A stretch of DNA of 64,000 nucleotides from Sphingopyxis sp. (GTDB lineage Bacteria; Pseudomonadota; Alphaproteobacteria; Sphingomonadales; Sphingomonadaceae). Of this stretch, positions 18,517 through 27,833 are shown piece by piece. The DNA is taken from positions 1-64,000 of the forward strand of contig JAEULK010000102.1 in assembly GCA_016793775.1 (NCBI GenBank), given 5' to 3'. How positions within the stretch are numbered: the first letter of the stretch is position 1; each line of letters starts with the position of its first letter. The notes under the pieces are model-generated. The model searched no databases. It was not told the DNA's origin and saw only the letters and a program-made list of their open reading frames with translations. A program made the position numbers and the translations under genes.

Positions 18517-20621
18517 GCCGCGCAAATCTCCACCGGGAAACCTTCGAGCCAACTCATGCCCGACACCTGCTCGGCCTGGTCGGGAGTCGCCGGGGTGATT
18601 TCGTTGAGGTTGCGTCCCGGCTGGGCATTGGCGCCCTGCCAGCCGCCGCGATGGCCCCAGCCGTGCGGATAGGCGACGCAGCCGGGGCGCACCTCGTCGG
18701 TGACCTCGGCCACCACCTCGATCGCGCCCCATTGCGTGGATATCTTGACAGCCATGCCGTCGTCGATGCCGCGCGCGGCTGCGTCGGCCGGATTGATCAG
18801 CAGCGTGGGCGAGTCCGAGCGGACGAGCTTGTCCACATTATGCATCCAGCTGTTGATCGAGCGCAATTTGCGCAGGTTGATCAGGCGCAGCATTTTCGGG
18901 TCGGGATCGGGTTCGGCGCGGAGGCGCGTGACTTCCTCGCCGGCGATATCGTCCCACAGGTGAATCTTGCCATCCGGGTGGCCGATGCGTTTCTCGAAAT
19001 CGAAGGCCCAGCGGCCGCGCTCGATCATCACCCCGTGCGGGTTTTGTTTCAGTTTAGCGAGCGAAAGCCCGCCCTGTCCTTCGATCCCCGCCTGCAGCGC
19101 GCCGTCGGCCATTTCGAACGGGGTCATATTGCCGAAGGCGCCGTCGCGGCCCATGCGCGCGGCAAGGTCGCGCAAGATCTCATATTCGCCGCGCGCCTGA
19201 CCCGTCGGCGGCACCACCGCGGGGACATATTGCGCGAAGGGGCGGACCATGTGATTCATGAAGAACTGGTTGATATCCTCACGCTCCAGCGCGGTGGTCG
19301 CGGGCAGGATATAATGCGCGTGGCGCGAGGTTTCGGTCATGTAAAGGTCGACCGAGACCATAAGGTCGAGCAGGGCGAAACCCTCGGACAGGCGCGGGCC
19401 GCCGGGCATCGACAGCACCGGATTGGCGCCGACGGTGAGCAGCGTTTTGATCTGGCCTTCGCCGGGGGCCGTCATCTCCTCGAGGAAGGTCAGGCTCGAC
19501 TGGGTGCCCCAGACCGACGCCTGGCCGCTGACGCGCGAGCTGTGGCGTTTGTGGCGCGCCTGGCCGGGGCCGGTCGCCTGCGCCTCGGTCGCGGTACCGC
19601 CGTGGCCCCAGCCGACGCCGCCCGGCCGGTGGAACTTGCCGCCGAGCAGGTTGAGCAGGTGGAGGAAATAGTTGGTCAGCGTCGAATAGCTCGCGCGGCA
19701 GATGCCGATACGCCCCATCGCCGCCGCGCGCGGCGCGGCGACGAAGTCGCGCGCGAGGGTACGGATTTCCTCGGCGTCGATGCCGCAGTGCGGCGCTGCG
19801 AGCTCGGGGGTGATCCAGTCGATCGCCGCCGCGAGATCGGCAAAGCCGATGCAATGGCGCCGGGCGAAATCCATGTCCGCCAGCCCCTCGGCGATGACGG
19901 TCCGCACCATCGCGCCGAGCAGCCAGACGTCGCCGGCGGGGATGATCGATACATGCTCGAATTTGCGCGCGGTCTCGCTGCGGCGCGGATCGACGACGAT
20001 CACGCGGCCGCGCTCGGCGATTTCGACCAGATCCTCCTTGAAGCGCGGCGCGATGAGCAGCGAGCCGTGGCTGACCAGCGGGTTCGAGCCGAAGATCAGC
20101 AGATGGTCGCATTGCGCAAGGTCGGGGAAGACGAAGCCGTGGGTGCCGAAGATCAACTCGGTCGCGAGCACGACCGACGTGATATCCTCCGACGACGGCG
20201 TGAACAGCTTCGTGCAGCCCATCGCGCGGCCGAAGAGGTAATTGCCCATCGAACTCGGCCAGCCCATGCTCGGCGGGTTGCCGGTGTTCATGGCAAAGCT
20301 CTGGCTGCCATGCGCGTCGATCGAGGCCGAGAGGCGCGTTGCGATATCGTTCAGCGCTTCGTCCCAGCCCACCGGCGCGAATTCGCCGGGGCCGCCGACG
20401 CGCTTCAGCGGCGTGGCGACGCGGTCGGGGTCATAGGTGACGTCGGCGAGCGCGGGTCCCTTGACGCAGATATGGCCGCGCGAATGCGGATTGTCGCGGT
20501 CGGGGCGGACCTTGACGATCTTCCCGTCCGCGACCGTCGCGACCATGCCGCACAATGCCTCGCACACGCGGCAATAGGTGATGTGGTCGCCGTCGGCGCC
20601 GGGGATGGTGGTGAAGGCCAT
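18513..20621 (-). CDS. Molybdopterin-dependent oxidoreductase/hydratase 1
   Basis: A 702-residue DMSO-reductase-superfamily protein. The N-terminal [4Fe-4S] ligands are C17, C20, C24 and C52 (CRVCEALCG ... CVKG). Guanine-dinucleotide-binding segments LIFGSNPLVSHG and VVDPRRSET are clear, and the C-terminal domain ends with VAYPHGWGHRGGW and MSWLEG. There is no twin-arginine signal, so it is cytoplasmic. It is a paralogue of the genes at 39297 and 45106, but has TPSSEDITS where those have GAGSQDTNA near the active site. The reaction is unknown; acetylene-hydratase-like and formate-dehydrogenase-like enzymes are relatives. It lies 19 bases after the arylsulfatase. No electron-transfer subunit is adjacent. 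Confidence 0.85.
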   Translation of the reverse strand: MAFTTIPGADGDHITYCRVCEALCGMVATVADGKIVKVRPDRDNPHSRGHICVKGPALADVTYDPDRVATPLKRVGGPGEFAPVGWDEALNDIATRLSASIDAHGSQSFAMNTGNPPSMGWPSSMGNYLFGRAMGCTKLFTPSSEDITSVVLATELIFGTHGFVFPDLAQCDHLLIFGSNPLVSHGSLLIAPRFKEDLVEIAERGRVIVVDPRRSETARKFEHVSIIPAGDVWLLGAMVRTVIAEGLADMDFARRHCIGFADLAAAIDWITPELAAPHCGIDAEEIRTLARDFVAAPRAAAMGRIGICRASYSTLTNYFLHLLNLLGGKFHRPGGVGWGHGGTATEAQATGPGQARHKRHSSRVSGQASVWGTQSSLTFLEEMTAPGEGQIKTLLTVGANPVLSMPGGPRLSEGFALLDLMVSVDLYMTETSRHAHYILPATTALEREDINQFFMNHMVRPFAQYVPAVVPPTGQARGEYEILRDLAARMGRDGAFGNMTPFEMADGALQAGIEGQGGLSLAKLKQNPHGVMIERGRWAFDFEKRIGHPDGKIHLWDDIAGEEVTRLRAEPDPDPKMLRLINLRKLRSINSWMHNVDKLVRSDSPTLLINPADAAARGIDDGMAVKISTQWGAIEVVAEVTDEVRPGCVAYPHGWGHRGGWQGANAQPGRNLNEITPATPDQAEQVSGMSWLEGFPVEICAA

Positions 20622-20640
20622 GATCGACTTCCTTCCTGTA

Positions 20641-22950
20641 TCAGCGCGCGGGCGGGGTGATGCGGACGTTCACGGTGCGGATGCGGCCATCGAGCACGCC
20701 TGCACTCTTGCCGCCCGCGAGCGGCCCCGATCCGCTGTCCTGCCCGAGGTCGAAGGTTTCGGTTGGCGAGAAGGACAGGCGGGGCAGGGCGCCCCTGATC
20801 GGGCCGCTGGCGATTTCGGTGCCGTCGGCGAGGATGTGGACGACCGCCTCGCTTTCGCCGCGTCGCTCGAAGCGGAGCAGGATCGTCGCGGGGCCGCGGC
20901 GCAGCGCGCGGTCGGCGGCGATTTCGCTGAGCTTGAGGTCGAGGCTGCGGTAGCTGAACACCGGACGGCCCTTGCGCAGATGCAGCGCGAAGCCGCCATG
21001 GCGCCCGCCGATCGCGGCGATGGTGCCGCCGGCGTCGGCGTCGAGATCGACGTTCGCCTCGATGGTGAAGCTGGTTGACGGCAGCGGCGGGGCAAGCGCT
21101 TCGGGAATACGCGATATGGCGTCGGTATAGGTCCACAAATAGCCGCGCCGCGCCATGGCGGCGCTGGCGGTCTGGCGGACAAAATCCCAGGCGTCACTGG
21201 TGTTGGTCAGCGGATAGACATTGTTCGTCTTTGCCTCGCGATCGAACAGCGCCTTCATCTCGGCGAGCTTTCGCGGGTTGGCGGCCGCGACGTTGCGCTG
21301 CTCGCCGGGGTCGACGCTGAGATTGTAGAGTTCCCATTTGTCGTCGCTAAACACCGGCCGGTTCCTGAAATCCCACACGTCGAGCCGGTGCGGGACAACC
21401 GCCTTCCAGCCGTTCGCGTAGATCGCGCGGTTGCCGTACATCTCATAATATTGGGTGGCGTGGCGCGTCGGTGCGGCGGGGGCGGCGAAGCTGTATTTCA
21501 TGCTCACCCCGTCGAACGCCATCTGGCGCTGGCCGTTGACCGTCGTAGCGGGAGCGATGCCGGCGGCGTCGAGGATCGTCGGGGTGATATCGGTGACGTG
21601 CTGATACTGGCCGCGAAGCTCGCCGCGCGCCGCGATGCCGCCGGGCCAGGACAGGATCAGCGGCACGCGCGTGCCGCCCTCATAGGCGGTCTGCTTATAA
21701 TAGCGGAACGGCGTGTTGCCCGCGACCGCCCAGCCATTGGCGTAATGCGGATAGGTCGAGGGACCGCCCCAATTGTCATAATGGCGCAGATTTTCTTCGA
21801 GCGTCGCGAAATAGGCGTTGGCGAAATAATGCTCGCTGAAGGTGCCCTGCGGCGCGCCCTCGGCGCTGGCGCCATTGTCGGCGGTGATCAGGATGACCGT
21901 GTTGTCGAGCTCTCCCCGCGCGTCGAGGGCGTCGAGGATGCGCCCGAACTGTTCGTCGGCGTGGCTGAGCTGCGCGGCGAAGGCCTCCATCTGGCGGGCG
22001 AACATGCGCTGCTCGTCGAGGCTGAGCTCGGCCCAATGCTTGACCCCGGCGGGCAGCGGCGGCAGCGCCATGTCGGCGGGGACGAGGCCGAGCTTCTTCT
22101 GCCGCTCGAGCACCTGCTGCGCCGCGACGTCCCAGCCCGCGTCGAACCGGCCCTTGTAGTGGTCGAGCCAGCGCTGCGGCGCGTGGTGCGGGGCGTGTAC
22201 GGCGCCGGTCGCCCAATACATCATGAAGGGGCGCTCGGGATCGGTCGCGTCGCGCGCGCCGATCCAGGCGATGGCCTTTTCAGCCATGTCGGCGCTGAGA
22301 TGATAGTCGGGGCGTGGCGACAACGTGACCGGGTCGTGATCGGACCAGAGCGTCGGGTCGAAATTGTCGGCGTCGAAGGCGAGGAAGCCATAATAGCGGT
22401 CGAAGCCCTGGCCGCTGGGCCAATAGGTAAAGGGCCCCGCGGCCGAGGCGTCGGCCTGCGGCAGATGGTCCCATTTGCCGATCGCATAAGTGAGATAGCC
22501 TGACTGGCGCAGGTTTTCGGCGACGGTGCCGGCGCTGCGCGGAACGAGCGCGTCTTGCCCGGGAAAGCCGACGGCTATCGCCGAATGGCCGCCGATGTGG
22601 ACGCGGTGCGAATTGCGCCCGGTGAGCAGCGCGGCGCGGCTCGCGGAGCAGATCGGGGTGGTGTGGTAATTGGTGTAGCGCAGGCCGCGCTGGGCGACGC
22701 GGTCGATGTTCGGGGTTTCGACGAGGCCGCCATAGCTGCCGAGCTGGCCGAAGCCCATGTCGTCGATCACCCAGACGAGGATATTGGGCGCGCCCGCGGG
22801 GGCGGCGGTGCGGGTGATTTTGCCGGGTACCGAATCGGCGAAGGTCCGGCCGATCTTCGGCGGGTCGCCGGGGGCCGCCGCAGAGGGCATGGCGATGCTC
22901 GCCACGTCGAGGCAGGCGACCGCCGCGCTGAAAATCCTGCACTTCCTCAT
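20641..22950 (-). CDS. Exported arylsulfatase
   Basis: A 769-residue sulfatase that hydrolyses sulfate esters. A signal peptide covers about residues 1-25. Calcium ligands D63 and D64 are in VIDDMGFG, and the modified nucleophile is C101 in CSASRAALLTGR, where the cysteine is converted to formylglycine. The usual CxPSR reads CxASR here, which is an uncommon variant. Further metal-site motifs are ITADNGAS and a Lys in RYYKQTAYEGG. Residues after about 600 form a beta-rich extra domain. It heads an operon with a molybdopterin enzyme and an MFS transporter, and pairs conceptually with the sulfotransferase at 930. Confidence 0.9.
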   Translation of the reverse strand: MRKCRIFSAAVACLDVASIAMPSAAAPGDPPKIGRTFADSVPGKITRTAAPAGAPNILVWVIDDMGFGQLGSYGGLVETPNIDRVAQRGLRYTNYHTTPICSASRAALLTGRNSHRVHIGGHSAIAVGFPGQDALVPRSAGTVAENLRQSGYLTYAIGKWDHLPQADASAAGPFTYWPSGQGFDRYYGFLAFDADNFDPTLWSDHDPVTLSPRPDYHLSADMAEKAIAWIGARDATDPERPFMMYWATGAVHAPHHAPQRWLDHYKGRFDAGWDVAAQQVLERQKKLGLVPADMALPPLPAGVKHWAELSLDEQRMFARQMEAFAAQLSHADEQFGRILDALDARGELDNTVILITADNGASAEGAPQGTFSEHYFANAYFATLEENLRHYDNWGGPSTYPHYANGWAVAGNTPFRYYKQTAYEGGTRVPLILSWPGGIAARGELRGQYQHVTDITPTILDAAGIAPATTVNGQRQMAFDGVSMKYSFAAPAAPTRHATQYYEMYGNRAIYANGWKAVVPHRLDVWDFRNRPVFSDDKWELYNLSVDPGEQRNVAAANPRKLAEMKALFDREAKTNNVYPLTNTSDAWDFVRQTASAAMARRGYLWTYTDAISRIPEALAPPLPSTSFTIEANVDLDADAGGTIAAIGGRHGGFALHLRKGRPVFSYRSLDLKLSEIAADRALRRGPATILLRFERRGESEAVVHILADGTEIASGPIRGALPRLSFSPTETFDLGQDSGSGPLAGGKSAGVLDGRIRTVNVRITPPAR

Positions 22951-23006
22951 TCCCGTACACCTCGTGTCGATCGATCGCCGGAAGCTTGACGCCGCACTAT
23001 AGATGA

Positions 23007-23030
23007 ATTACAATCTTCGTAAAGTGTAAA
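23007..23030. promoter_or_regulatory. Putative operator, motif B
   Basis: Half-sites ATTACA (23007-23012) and TGTAAA (23025-23030) separated by 12 bases, in the divergent interval between the arylsulfatase and Rieske oxygenase 2. The same halves and spacing occur at 34420 and, less perfectly, at 27711, 28640 and 45029. Confidence 0.5.
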
Positions 23031-23055
23031 CATGCAAGGTGGCGAGGGACAGGGT

Positions 23056-24204
23056 ATGAAAATCGAGCTGGATACGATCTATCGCCGCATCGTCGATCAT
23101 CTGGAAAATGGCACGACCGACATGGCTGCGGATTCGATCGAGGTCCCCGCCGCGCATTTCACCGATGCCGACCATCTGGCGCGCGAACTCGAGGTGTTTC
23201 GCCGCCAGCCGCTCGCCGCCGCGACGAGCATGGAGATCCCCGAGCCGGGCAGCTTTGTGACCCGCGACATATTGGGTCTGCCGCTGCTGATCGTGCGGCA
23301 GAAGGACGGCAGCGTCGGGGTGTTCCGCAACATGTGCCGCCACCGCGGCGGCAAGGTCGAGCAGAGCGAGAAGGGCAAGAAGCCCTTTTTCGTCTGCGCC
23401 TATCATGGCTGGAGCTTCAAGGGCGACGGGTCGTTGCGCGGGATTCCGTTCGAGGAACAATATGGCACGCTCGACAAGGGATGCCGCAACCTGTTCGCCG
23501 TCGAGGCTGAGGAACGCCACGGCCTTGTCTGGATCAAGCTGCCCCAGGCGCAGCAGGATATGGCGATCGCCGATTATCTGGGCGAGGCCGACGAGCGACT
23601 TGGCGCCTATGACATCGACCGGCTCACCGTGTTCATGGACCAGAAGATCGATCTCGACATCAACTGGAAGCTGGTGATGGACGGCGCGATCGACGTGCTG
23701 CACCCGCAATTCCTGCACGCCGAGGGTGTCGGCAAGCTGATCCAGACGGGCGCCGCGGTGTGGCTCGACCTCGGGCGCCACGGCCAATCCTATTCGGCGC
23801 GCAAGCGGCTCGCGCGCAAGCTGAAGGCCGGTGAGCCGATCGAGGGCGGCTGGCGCTATCTGACCGGCAACCTCATGATTTTCCCGAACATGAGCGTGAT
23901 CCCGACCCCCGATCATATCGAGCATTGGACCGTGTGGCCGCACCTGACCGATCCCGGCAAATGCCACGTCCATATCCGCTTCCTGACCGACCCCGCCAAG
24001 CTGACCGACGAGGTCGCCGAGCGAATCAATCGCAGCTGGGAGATTTTGCGGCAGGCCGCGACCGAGGAGGATTTCCCGATGGAGGAGATGATCCAGGCCA
24101 ATGCCGCAGCGCTGCCGACGACCGATTTCCTCTATGGCGCCAACGAGGTGCCGACGCAGCATCTGCACCTGCAGATGGCGCGCGAGTTCGCGGCGCTAGC
24201 CTGA
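23056..24204 (+). CDS. Rieske non-heme iron oxygenase, alpha-subunit type 2
   Basis: A 382-residue oxygenase. Rieske ligands are C94, H96, C114 and H117 (CRHRGG ... CAYHGW). The catalytic iron triad lies in IDVLHPQFLH: D213, H216 and H221. An ATG at 23032 is also in frame, but it abuts the motif-B palindrome; the ATG at 23056 has GAGGGA nearby and gives the normal family N-terminus, so it is preferred. An acyl-CoA ligase follows after a 61-base gap. It is divergent from the arylsulfatase operon. The substrate and reductase are unknown. It resembles the enzyme at 33165 more than the one at 7792. Confidence 0.9.
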   Translation: MKIELDTIYRRIVDHLENGTTDMAADSIEVPAAHFTDADHLARELEVFRRQPLAAATSMEIPEPGSFVTRDILGLPLLIVRQKDGSVGVFRNMCRHRGGKVEQSEKGKKPFFVCAYHGWSFKGDGSLRGIPFEEQYGTLDKGCRNLFAVEAEERHGLVWIKLPQAQQDMAIADYLGEADERLGAYDIDRLTVFMDQKIDLDINWKLVMDGAIDVLHPQFLHAEGVGKLIQTGAAVWLDLGRHGQSYSARKRLARKLKAGEPIEGGWRYLTGNLMIFPNMSVIPTPDHIEHWTVWPHLTDPGKCHVHIRFLTDPAKLTDEVAERINRSWEILRQAATEEDFPMEEMIQANAAALPTTDFLYGANEVPTQHLHLQMAREFAALA

Positions 24205-24265
24205 CATAAGCGAGAGAACCGGACGAAGAACCGGGCCCTGCGAAGACCCCTTCGGGAGAGACTGC

Positions 24266-25801
24266 ATGAATATCGCCGAACTCGTTCGTTACTGGGCGCG
24301 CTGGAGGCCGGACCACACCGCGGTGATCGCCGACGACGTCCGCACCAGTTGGGCCGAGTTCGACGCGCGCAGCGACGCGATCGCGCGCGGGCTGCGCGCC
24401 GCGGGGGTGATCAAGGGCGACCGCGTCGGCATGCATCTCGACAACCGGATCGAGGCGCCGCTGCTGACCATCGCGTGCCTGAAGCTGGGCGCGATGATCG
24501 TGCCGCTCAATTTCAAGCTGACCGCGAGCGAGATATTGCCGTTGCTCGAGGATGCCGATTGCAGGCTCGTCGTGACCCAGGCGAAGCATCTGGACCGGCT
24601 CGAACTGGCGGCGGCCAAGCTGCCCTTTGCGATCTGTAGCCTCGATGGGAAGGACGTCCCGGGCTTCTCGTCGCTGTCGATCGACAGCGGTCCGGTTCCG
24701 ACCGAGGCAATTGGGCTCAATGATGCGGGGTTCCTCTGCTACACCTCGGGCACGACGGGGCGGCAGAAGGGCGCGCTGCTGACGCACGGCAGCGCGATGT
24801 ATCCGGGGCTCGCCAAGAATATCGCCGAGGGGCTGACCTGGCGCGATTCGATCATGGTCGCGGTGCCCTTTGTCTTCACCGGCGCGATCGTCTCCTGCTT
24901 CATCCAGTTCGCGGTCAATGCGGGCGGGACGATGGTGCTCGAATCCGATTTCGACATCGACCGTTATCTCGACGTGATCCAGCGTCACCGGGTGAGTGCG
25001 GCGACGACCGTGCCCGTCGTGTGGGAGCGGCTGATGCGCTCGCCGGGGTTCGACAAGGCCGATCTGTCGAGCATGATCTCGGCCGCCGCGGGAGGTGCGC
25101 CGGTTAGCGTTGACCTGATCGAGGCCTATCGGACCAAGGGCATTTCGCTGATCCAGTCCTATGGACTGACCGAGGCGTCGGGGCTGGCCGCGACTATGCA
25201 CGGCGAGGATGCGATCAAGCATATCGGCTGGGCGGGGCGTCCGATCGTCGGCAGCGAGATGAAGATCGGCGACGCCGACGGCAACGCGCTGGAAAACGGC
25301 GAGGTCGGCGAGATCATGGTGCGCGGCCCGCATGTCATGCGCGAATATTGGCGTAATCCCGAGGCGACGGCGGCGACCTTCGCGGGCGACTGGCTGCGCA
25401 CCGGCGACACGGGCATGATGAACGACGAAGGGTTCGTGAGGGTCGTCGACCGATCCAAGGACATGATCATCTCGGGCGGCATCAACGTCTATCCGGCCGA
25501 GATCGAGAAGATATTGTCGGCGAACCCGCATATCGCCGAATTGGCGGTGATCGGCGTGCCCGACCGCGACTGGGGCGAGGTGCCGATGATCGTCGCGAGC
25601 GGCGTCAAGGACGAGGGCGCGGCGGTGTCGGCGATCGAAAGCGACGGATCCGCGCAGCTCGCCCCGTTCAAGCGCCCGCGGCGGGTGGTGTTCATTGATG
25701 AGCCGTTGCCGCGGACATTGTCGGGCAAGATCTCCAAGCCGACGTTGCGGGGGTTGTTCCCGGCGGTGCCCGAGGGGGCGACGGCGTTGTTCGGGAAGTA
25801 G
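24266..25801 (+). CDS. AMP-dependent acyl-CoA synthetase/ligase 2
   Basis: A 511-residue adenylate-forming enzyme. Visible motifs: YTSGTTGRQKG (about 160-170), YGLTEASG, WLRTGDTG and the C-terminal Lys in LSGKISKPTLRG. It would make a CoA thioester of an unidentified carboxylic acid. The ATG follows a GGGAGAG ribosome site. It is downstream of Rieske oxygenase 2 and probably co-transcribed with it. It ends against a large palindromic repeat that separates it from the convergent esterase gene. It is a paralogue of ligase 1 but clearly not a recent duplicate. Confidence 0.88.
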   Translation: MNIAELVRYWARWRPDHTAVIADDVRTSWAEFDARSDAIARGLRAAGVIKGDRVGMHLDNRIEAPLLTIACLKLGAMIVPLNFKLTASEILPLLEDADCRLVVTQAKHLDRLELAAAKLPFAICSLDGKDVPGFSSLSIDSGPVPTEAIGLNDAGFLCYTSGTTGRQKGALLTHGSAMYPGLAKNIAEGLTWRDSIMVAVPFVFTGAIVSCFIQFAVNAGGTMVLESDFDIDRYLDVIQRHRVSAATTVPVVWERLMRSPGFDKADLSSMISAAAGGAPVSVDLIEAYRTKGISLIQSYGLTEASGLAATMHGEDAIKHIGWAGRPIVGSEMKIGDADGNALENGEVGEIMVRGPHVMREYWRNPEATAATFAGDWLRTGDTGMMNDEGFVRVVDRSKDMIISGGINVYPAEIEKILSANPHIAELAVIGVPDRDWGEVPMIVASGVKDEGAAVSAIESDGSAQLAPFKRPRRVVFIDEPLPRTLSGKISKPTLRGLFPAVPEGATALFGK

Positions 25802-25831
25802 GGGGGCGTTACCTGCGGTTGCGGTCACAAA

Positions 25832-25977
25832 GATCCTCCCCACGCGCAGCGATGGGGAGGTGGCAGCCCGGAGGGCTGACGGAGGGGTTTGGCGACGTCA
25901 AAGATCAGCGTTGCGCCGCGACCCCTCCACCACCGCTTCGCGGCGGTCCCCCTCCCCATCGCTTCGCGTGGGGAGGA
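25832..25977. repeat. 146-bp GC-rich palindromic repeat between convergent genes
   Basis: The left end TCCTCCCCACGCGCAGCGAT (25834-25853) with the following GGGGAGG is matched in inverse orientation by CCTCCCCATCGCTTCGCGTG with GGGGAGGA at 25951-25977, differing at a few bases. Inner arms also pair (GGAGGGGT with ACCCCTCC; ACCGCTTCGCGGCGGT is a hairpin on its own). This is a repeat type I recall as widespread in sphingomonad genomes. It holds no ORF and may act as a terminator for both flanking genes. Confidence 0.7.
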
Positions 25978-26033
25978 ACTTTAAGGTAGCTCCCCACCCC
26001 AAAGCCGGCATTGGCTGCGCCGCGACAAGCCCT

Positions 26034-27653
26034 CTAAGGCTCCATCGTCCCCGCGCAGCTCCAGTTGCGCGCATCGTTGATGTCGCTGCCCGCGGCGCCC
26101 TTAAATCGCGCGACCTTCGGAAAGGCGCAGATGCGATATGTGCGCGCCGACGGGGCTTGCGCCACCACCGCCTTTTCTTTGCTCATGCCCGACACATACA
26201 TCGCCGTGTTCGACGTCGAGTTGAGCTCCAGCTCGCGCGGAGCGTTGGTCATCAGGATTTCGGTCGGACGAAAACCGCCCTCGACCCAGCGCTGCATCGC
26301 CTCGAGCAAGGCGCGCGAGCTGTCTGTCGGCGTGCCTTCGCCGCCGCGGCAGTGATACATGCCGGGGACGAAGAAGCCCTGGAAAAAATCCTCGCTCGCG
26401 ACGCCGTAGCGCTGGCGGACTCCGACGCTGTAATGGGCGGTGTAGGCGGGCGGGACCGCCTCGTCGGACGCGCCGGTCCACATGATCATCTTGCCGCCGG
26501 TGCGGGTCATGCCTTCGAGCTTTTCGGGGGCGTAGCCATAGCCGCCGACCTTGTTCCAGATCGCCGCCTCGGCATTGCGCTGGCGCGGGTCGGCGAAATC
26601 CATCTGGGTCAGCGCGTCGTAACCTTCGCCGCGCAGCGCCTTCATGCTGAGCACGGTCGAGCCGAACAGGGGCGGTCGCGTCGCATCGGTCCAGGGCGGA
26701 CGCGCGGTGCCGAGGCCGATCGGGCCGAGCAGCGCCGGGTTGGCGAGCCAATAGCCGGGGGCCGCCACGTCGGACCCCTTGATCGCGGGAAGCCCGCCAG
26801 CGAGCAATTCGAGCGTCGAATATTGCGCCTTGCTGAGGAAGGGGAAGAGGTCGCGCGACAGCTCGATCCGTGTCGGGTCCCAGATGAGGCCGTCGCGCGC
26901 GCCGTCGCTGTCGTCGAAACGCGCCATGATGGTCTGGCCGACGCGCGCCATTTCGGCGGGCGAGATCCAGCGCTTCGGGTCGCGCGCGACATGCTGCGCG
27001 ATTGAGGCCCAGAAGGTCTGAACATAGGCGCTGGTTGGCGCGCCGCCGACGATGAAGCCGTCGGCGTCGGTCGGATAGCGCTCAGCCTCCATCAATGTGC
27101 TGACCCCGCCGCCCGAGCAGCCCATGATATAGCGCGGCATATGCGGGCGATCGTAGAAGCCGCGCGCGATCGCCTGCGTGGCGAGCGCGGCGACATGCGC
27201 GCCGCGATGGGCATAATCCTCCGATTTTCCGGGATCGGCGCGGAACGACATATCGAGTGCGCCCGCCGAATGCGACCCCTTGTCGGTCGAGGCGACGGCA
27301 TAGCCCGCAGCGATATGCTCGCGCGACGGGTTGACGATATGGCCCGCCGATCCGCCCGGAATGACCATCAGGTAACGCCCGTTCCAGTTCTGCGGCAGCG
27401 CGATCATGAAGCCGACGCCGTTCGGACCCGGATCATCGGTGCGGACGACACCGTCGATGCGGCAATAGGGGGCCGGGTCGGAGAGCCATTGGACCGAGCG
27501 GATTTCGACATCCTTGCCCGCCCAAGTGATTGCGTTGGGAGAACAGGCGGCAGTCGCCGTCCCTGGGATCGCGATCGGGGGATCTTCCCGCGCAGCCGTT
27601 GTGGGCGCTGCCCAGATCAGGGCTGCCGCCATCAATGCCGCGCGATACCTCAT
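26034..27653 (-). CDS. Tannase/feruloyl-esterase family protein
   Basis: A 539-residue exported esterase. The signal peptide is MRYRAALMAAALIWAAPTTA. The nucleophile region is YIMGCSGGG with C179-S180, and near the C-terminal third come TGASDEAVPP (acid) and MYHCRGG (His next to Cys), reproducing the Cys-Ser/Asp/His-Cys arrangement of the family. It would hydrolyse an aromatic or other bulky ester in the periplasm. The frame is open to 27710, but the ATG at 27653 has a GGAGG ribosome site and starts the signal peptide. It is divergent from the TetR gene at 27834, with a motif-B palindrome between them. Confidence 0.85.
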   Translation of the reverse strand: MRYRAALMAAALIWAAPTTAAREDPPIAIPGTATAACSPNAITWAGKDVEIRSVQWLSDPAPYCRIDGVVRTDDPGPNGVGFMIALPQNWNGRYLMVIPGGSAGHIVNPSREHIAAGYAVASTDKGSHSAGALDMSFRADPGKSEDYAHRGAHVAALATQAIARGFYDRPHMPRYIMGCSGGGVSTLMEAERYPTDADGFIVGGAPTSAYVQTFWASIAQHVARDPKRWISPAEMARVGQTIMARFDDSDGARDGLIWDPTRIELSRDLFPFLSKAQYSTLELLAGGLPAIKGSDVAAPGYWLANPALLGPIGLGTARPPWTDATRPPLFGSTVLSMKALRGEGYDALTQMDFADPRQRNAEAAIWNKVGGYGYAPEKLEGMTRTGGKMIMWTGASDEAVPPAYTAHYSVGVRQRYGVASEDFFQGFFVPGMYHCRGGEGTPTDSSRALLEAMQRWVEGGFRPTEILMTNAPRELELNSTSNTAMYVSGMSKEKAVVAQAPSARTYRICAFPKVARFKGAAGSDINDARNWSCAGTMEP

Positions 27654-27710
27654 GTGTTTTCCTCCACTCGCTTGATTTTGCCGAATCCGCGCATCCGGCG
27701 TAGGCATCAA

Positions 27711-27734
27711 ATAACAAAAAATGGAAAATGTAAA
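27711..27734. promoter_or_regulatory. Putative operator, motif B within a larger palindrome
   Basis: ATAACA (27711-27716) and TGTAAA (27729-27734) with a 12-base spacer. It is flanked by GCATCAA (27704-27710) and its complement TTGATGC (27737-27743). It lies between the divergent esterase and TetR genes in a strikingly AT-rich stretch. Confidence 0.5.
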
Positions 27735-27833
27735 TATTGATGCTATGGTTGCGCATGCTGCGGAGTCGGTCGGCCGGAGTCACCGGGACTGCCCGCCGCG
27801 ATAAGGTCCGGCGCGAAGCCGGCCGGGGGAAGG

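Noticed and set aside
18651..20660. 669-codon plus-strand open frame opposite molybdopterin enzyme 1
   Set aside because: Rich in Arg, His and Asp with no recognisable motif; the minus-strand gene has all cofactor-binding motifs. The same holds for the 691-codon plus-strand frame over molybdopterin enzyme 2.
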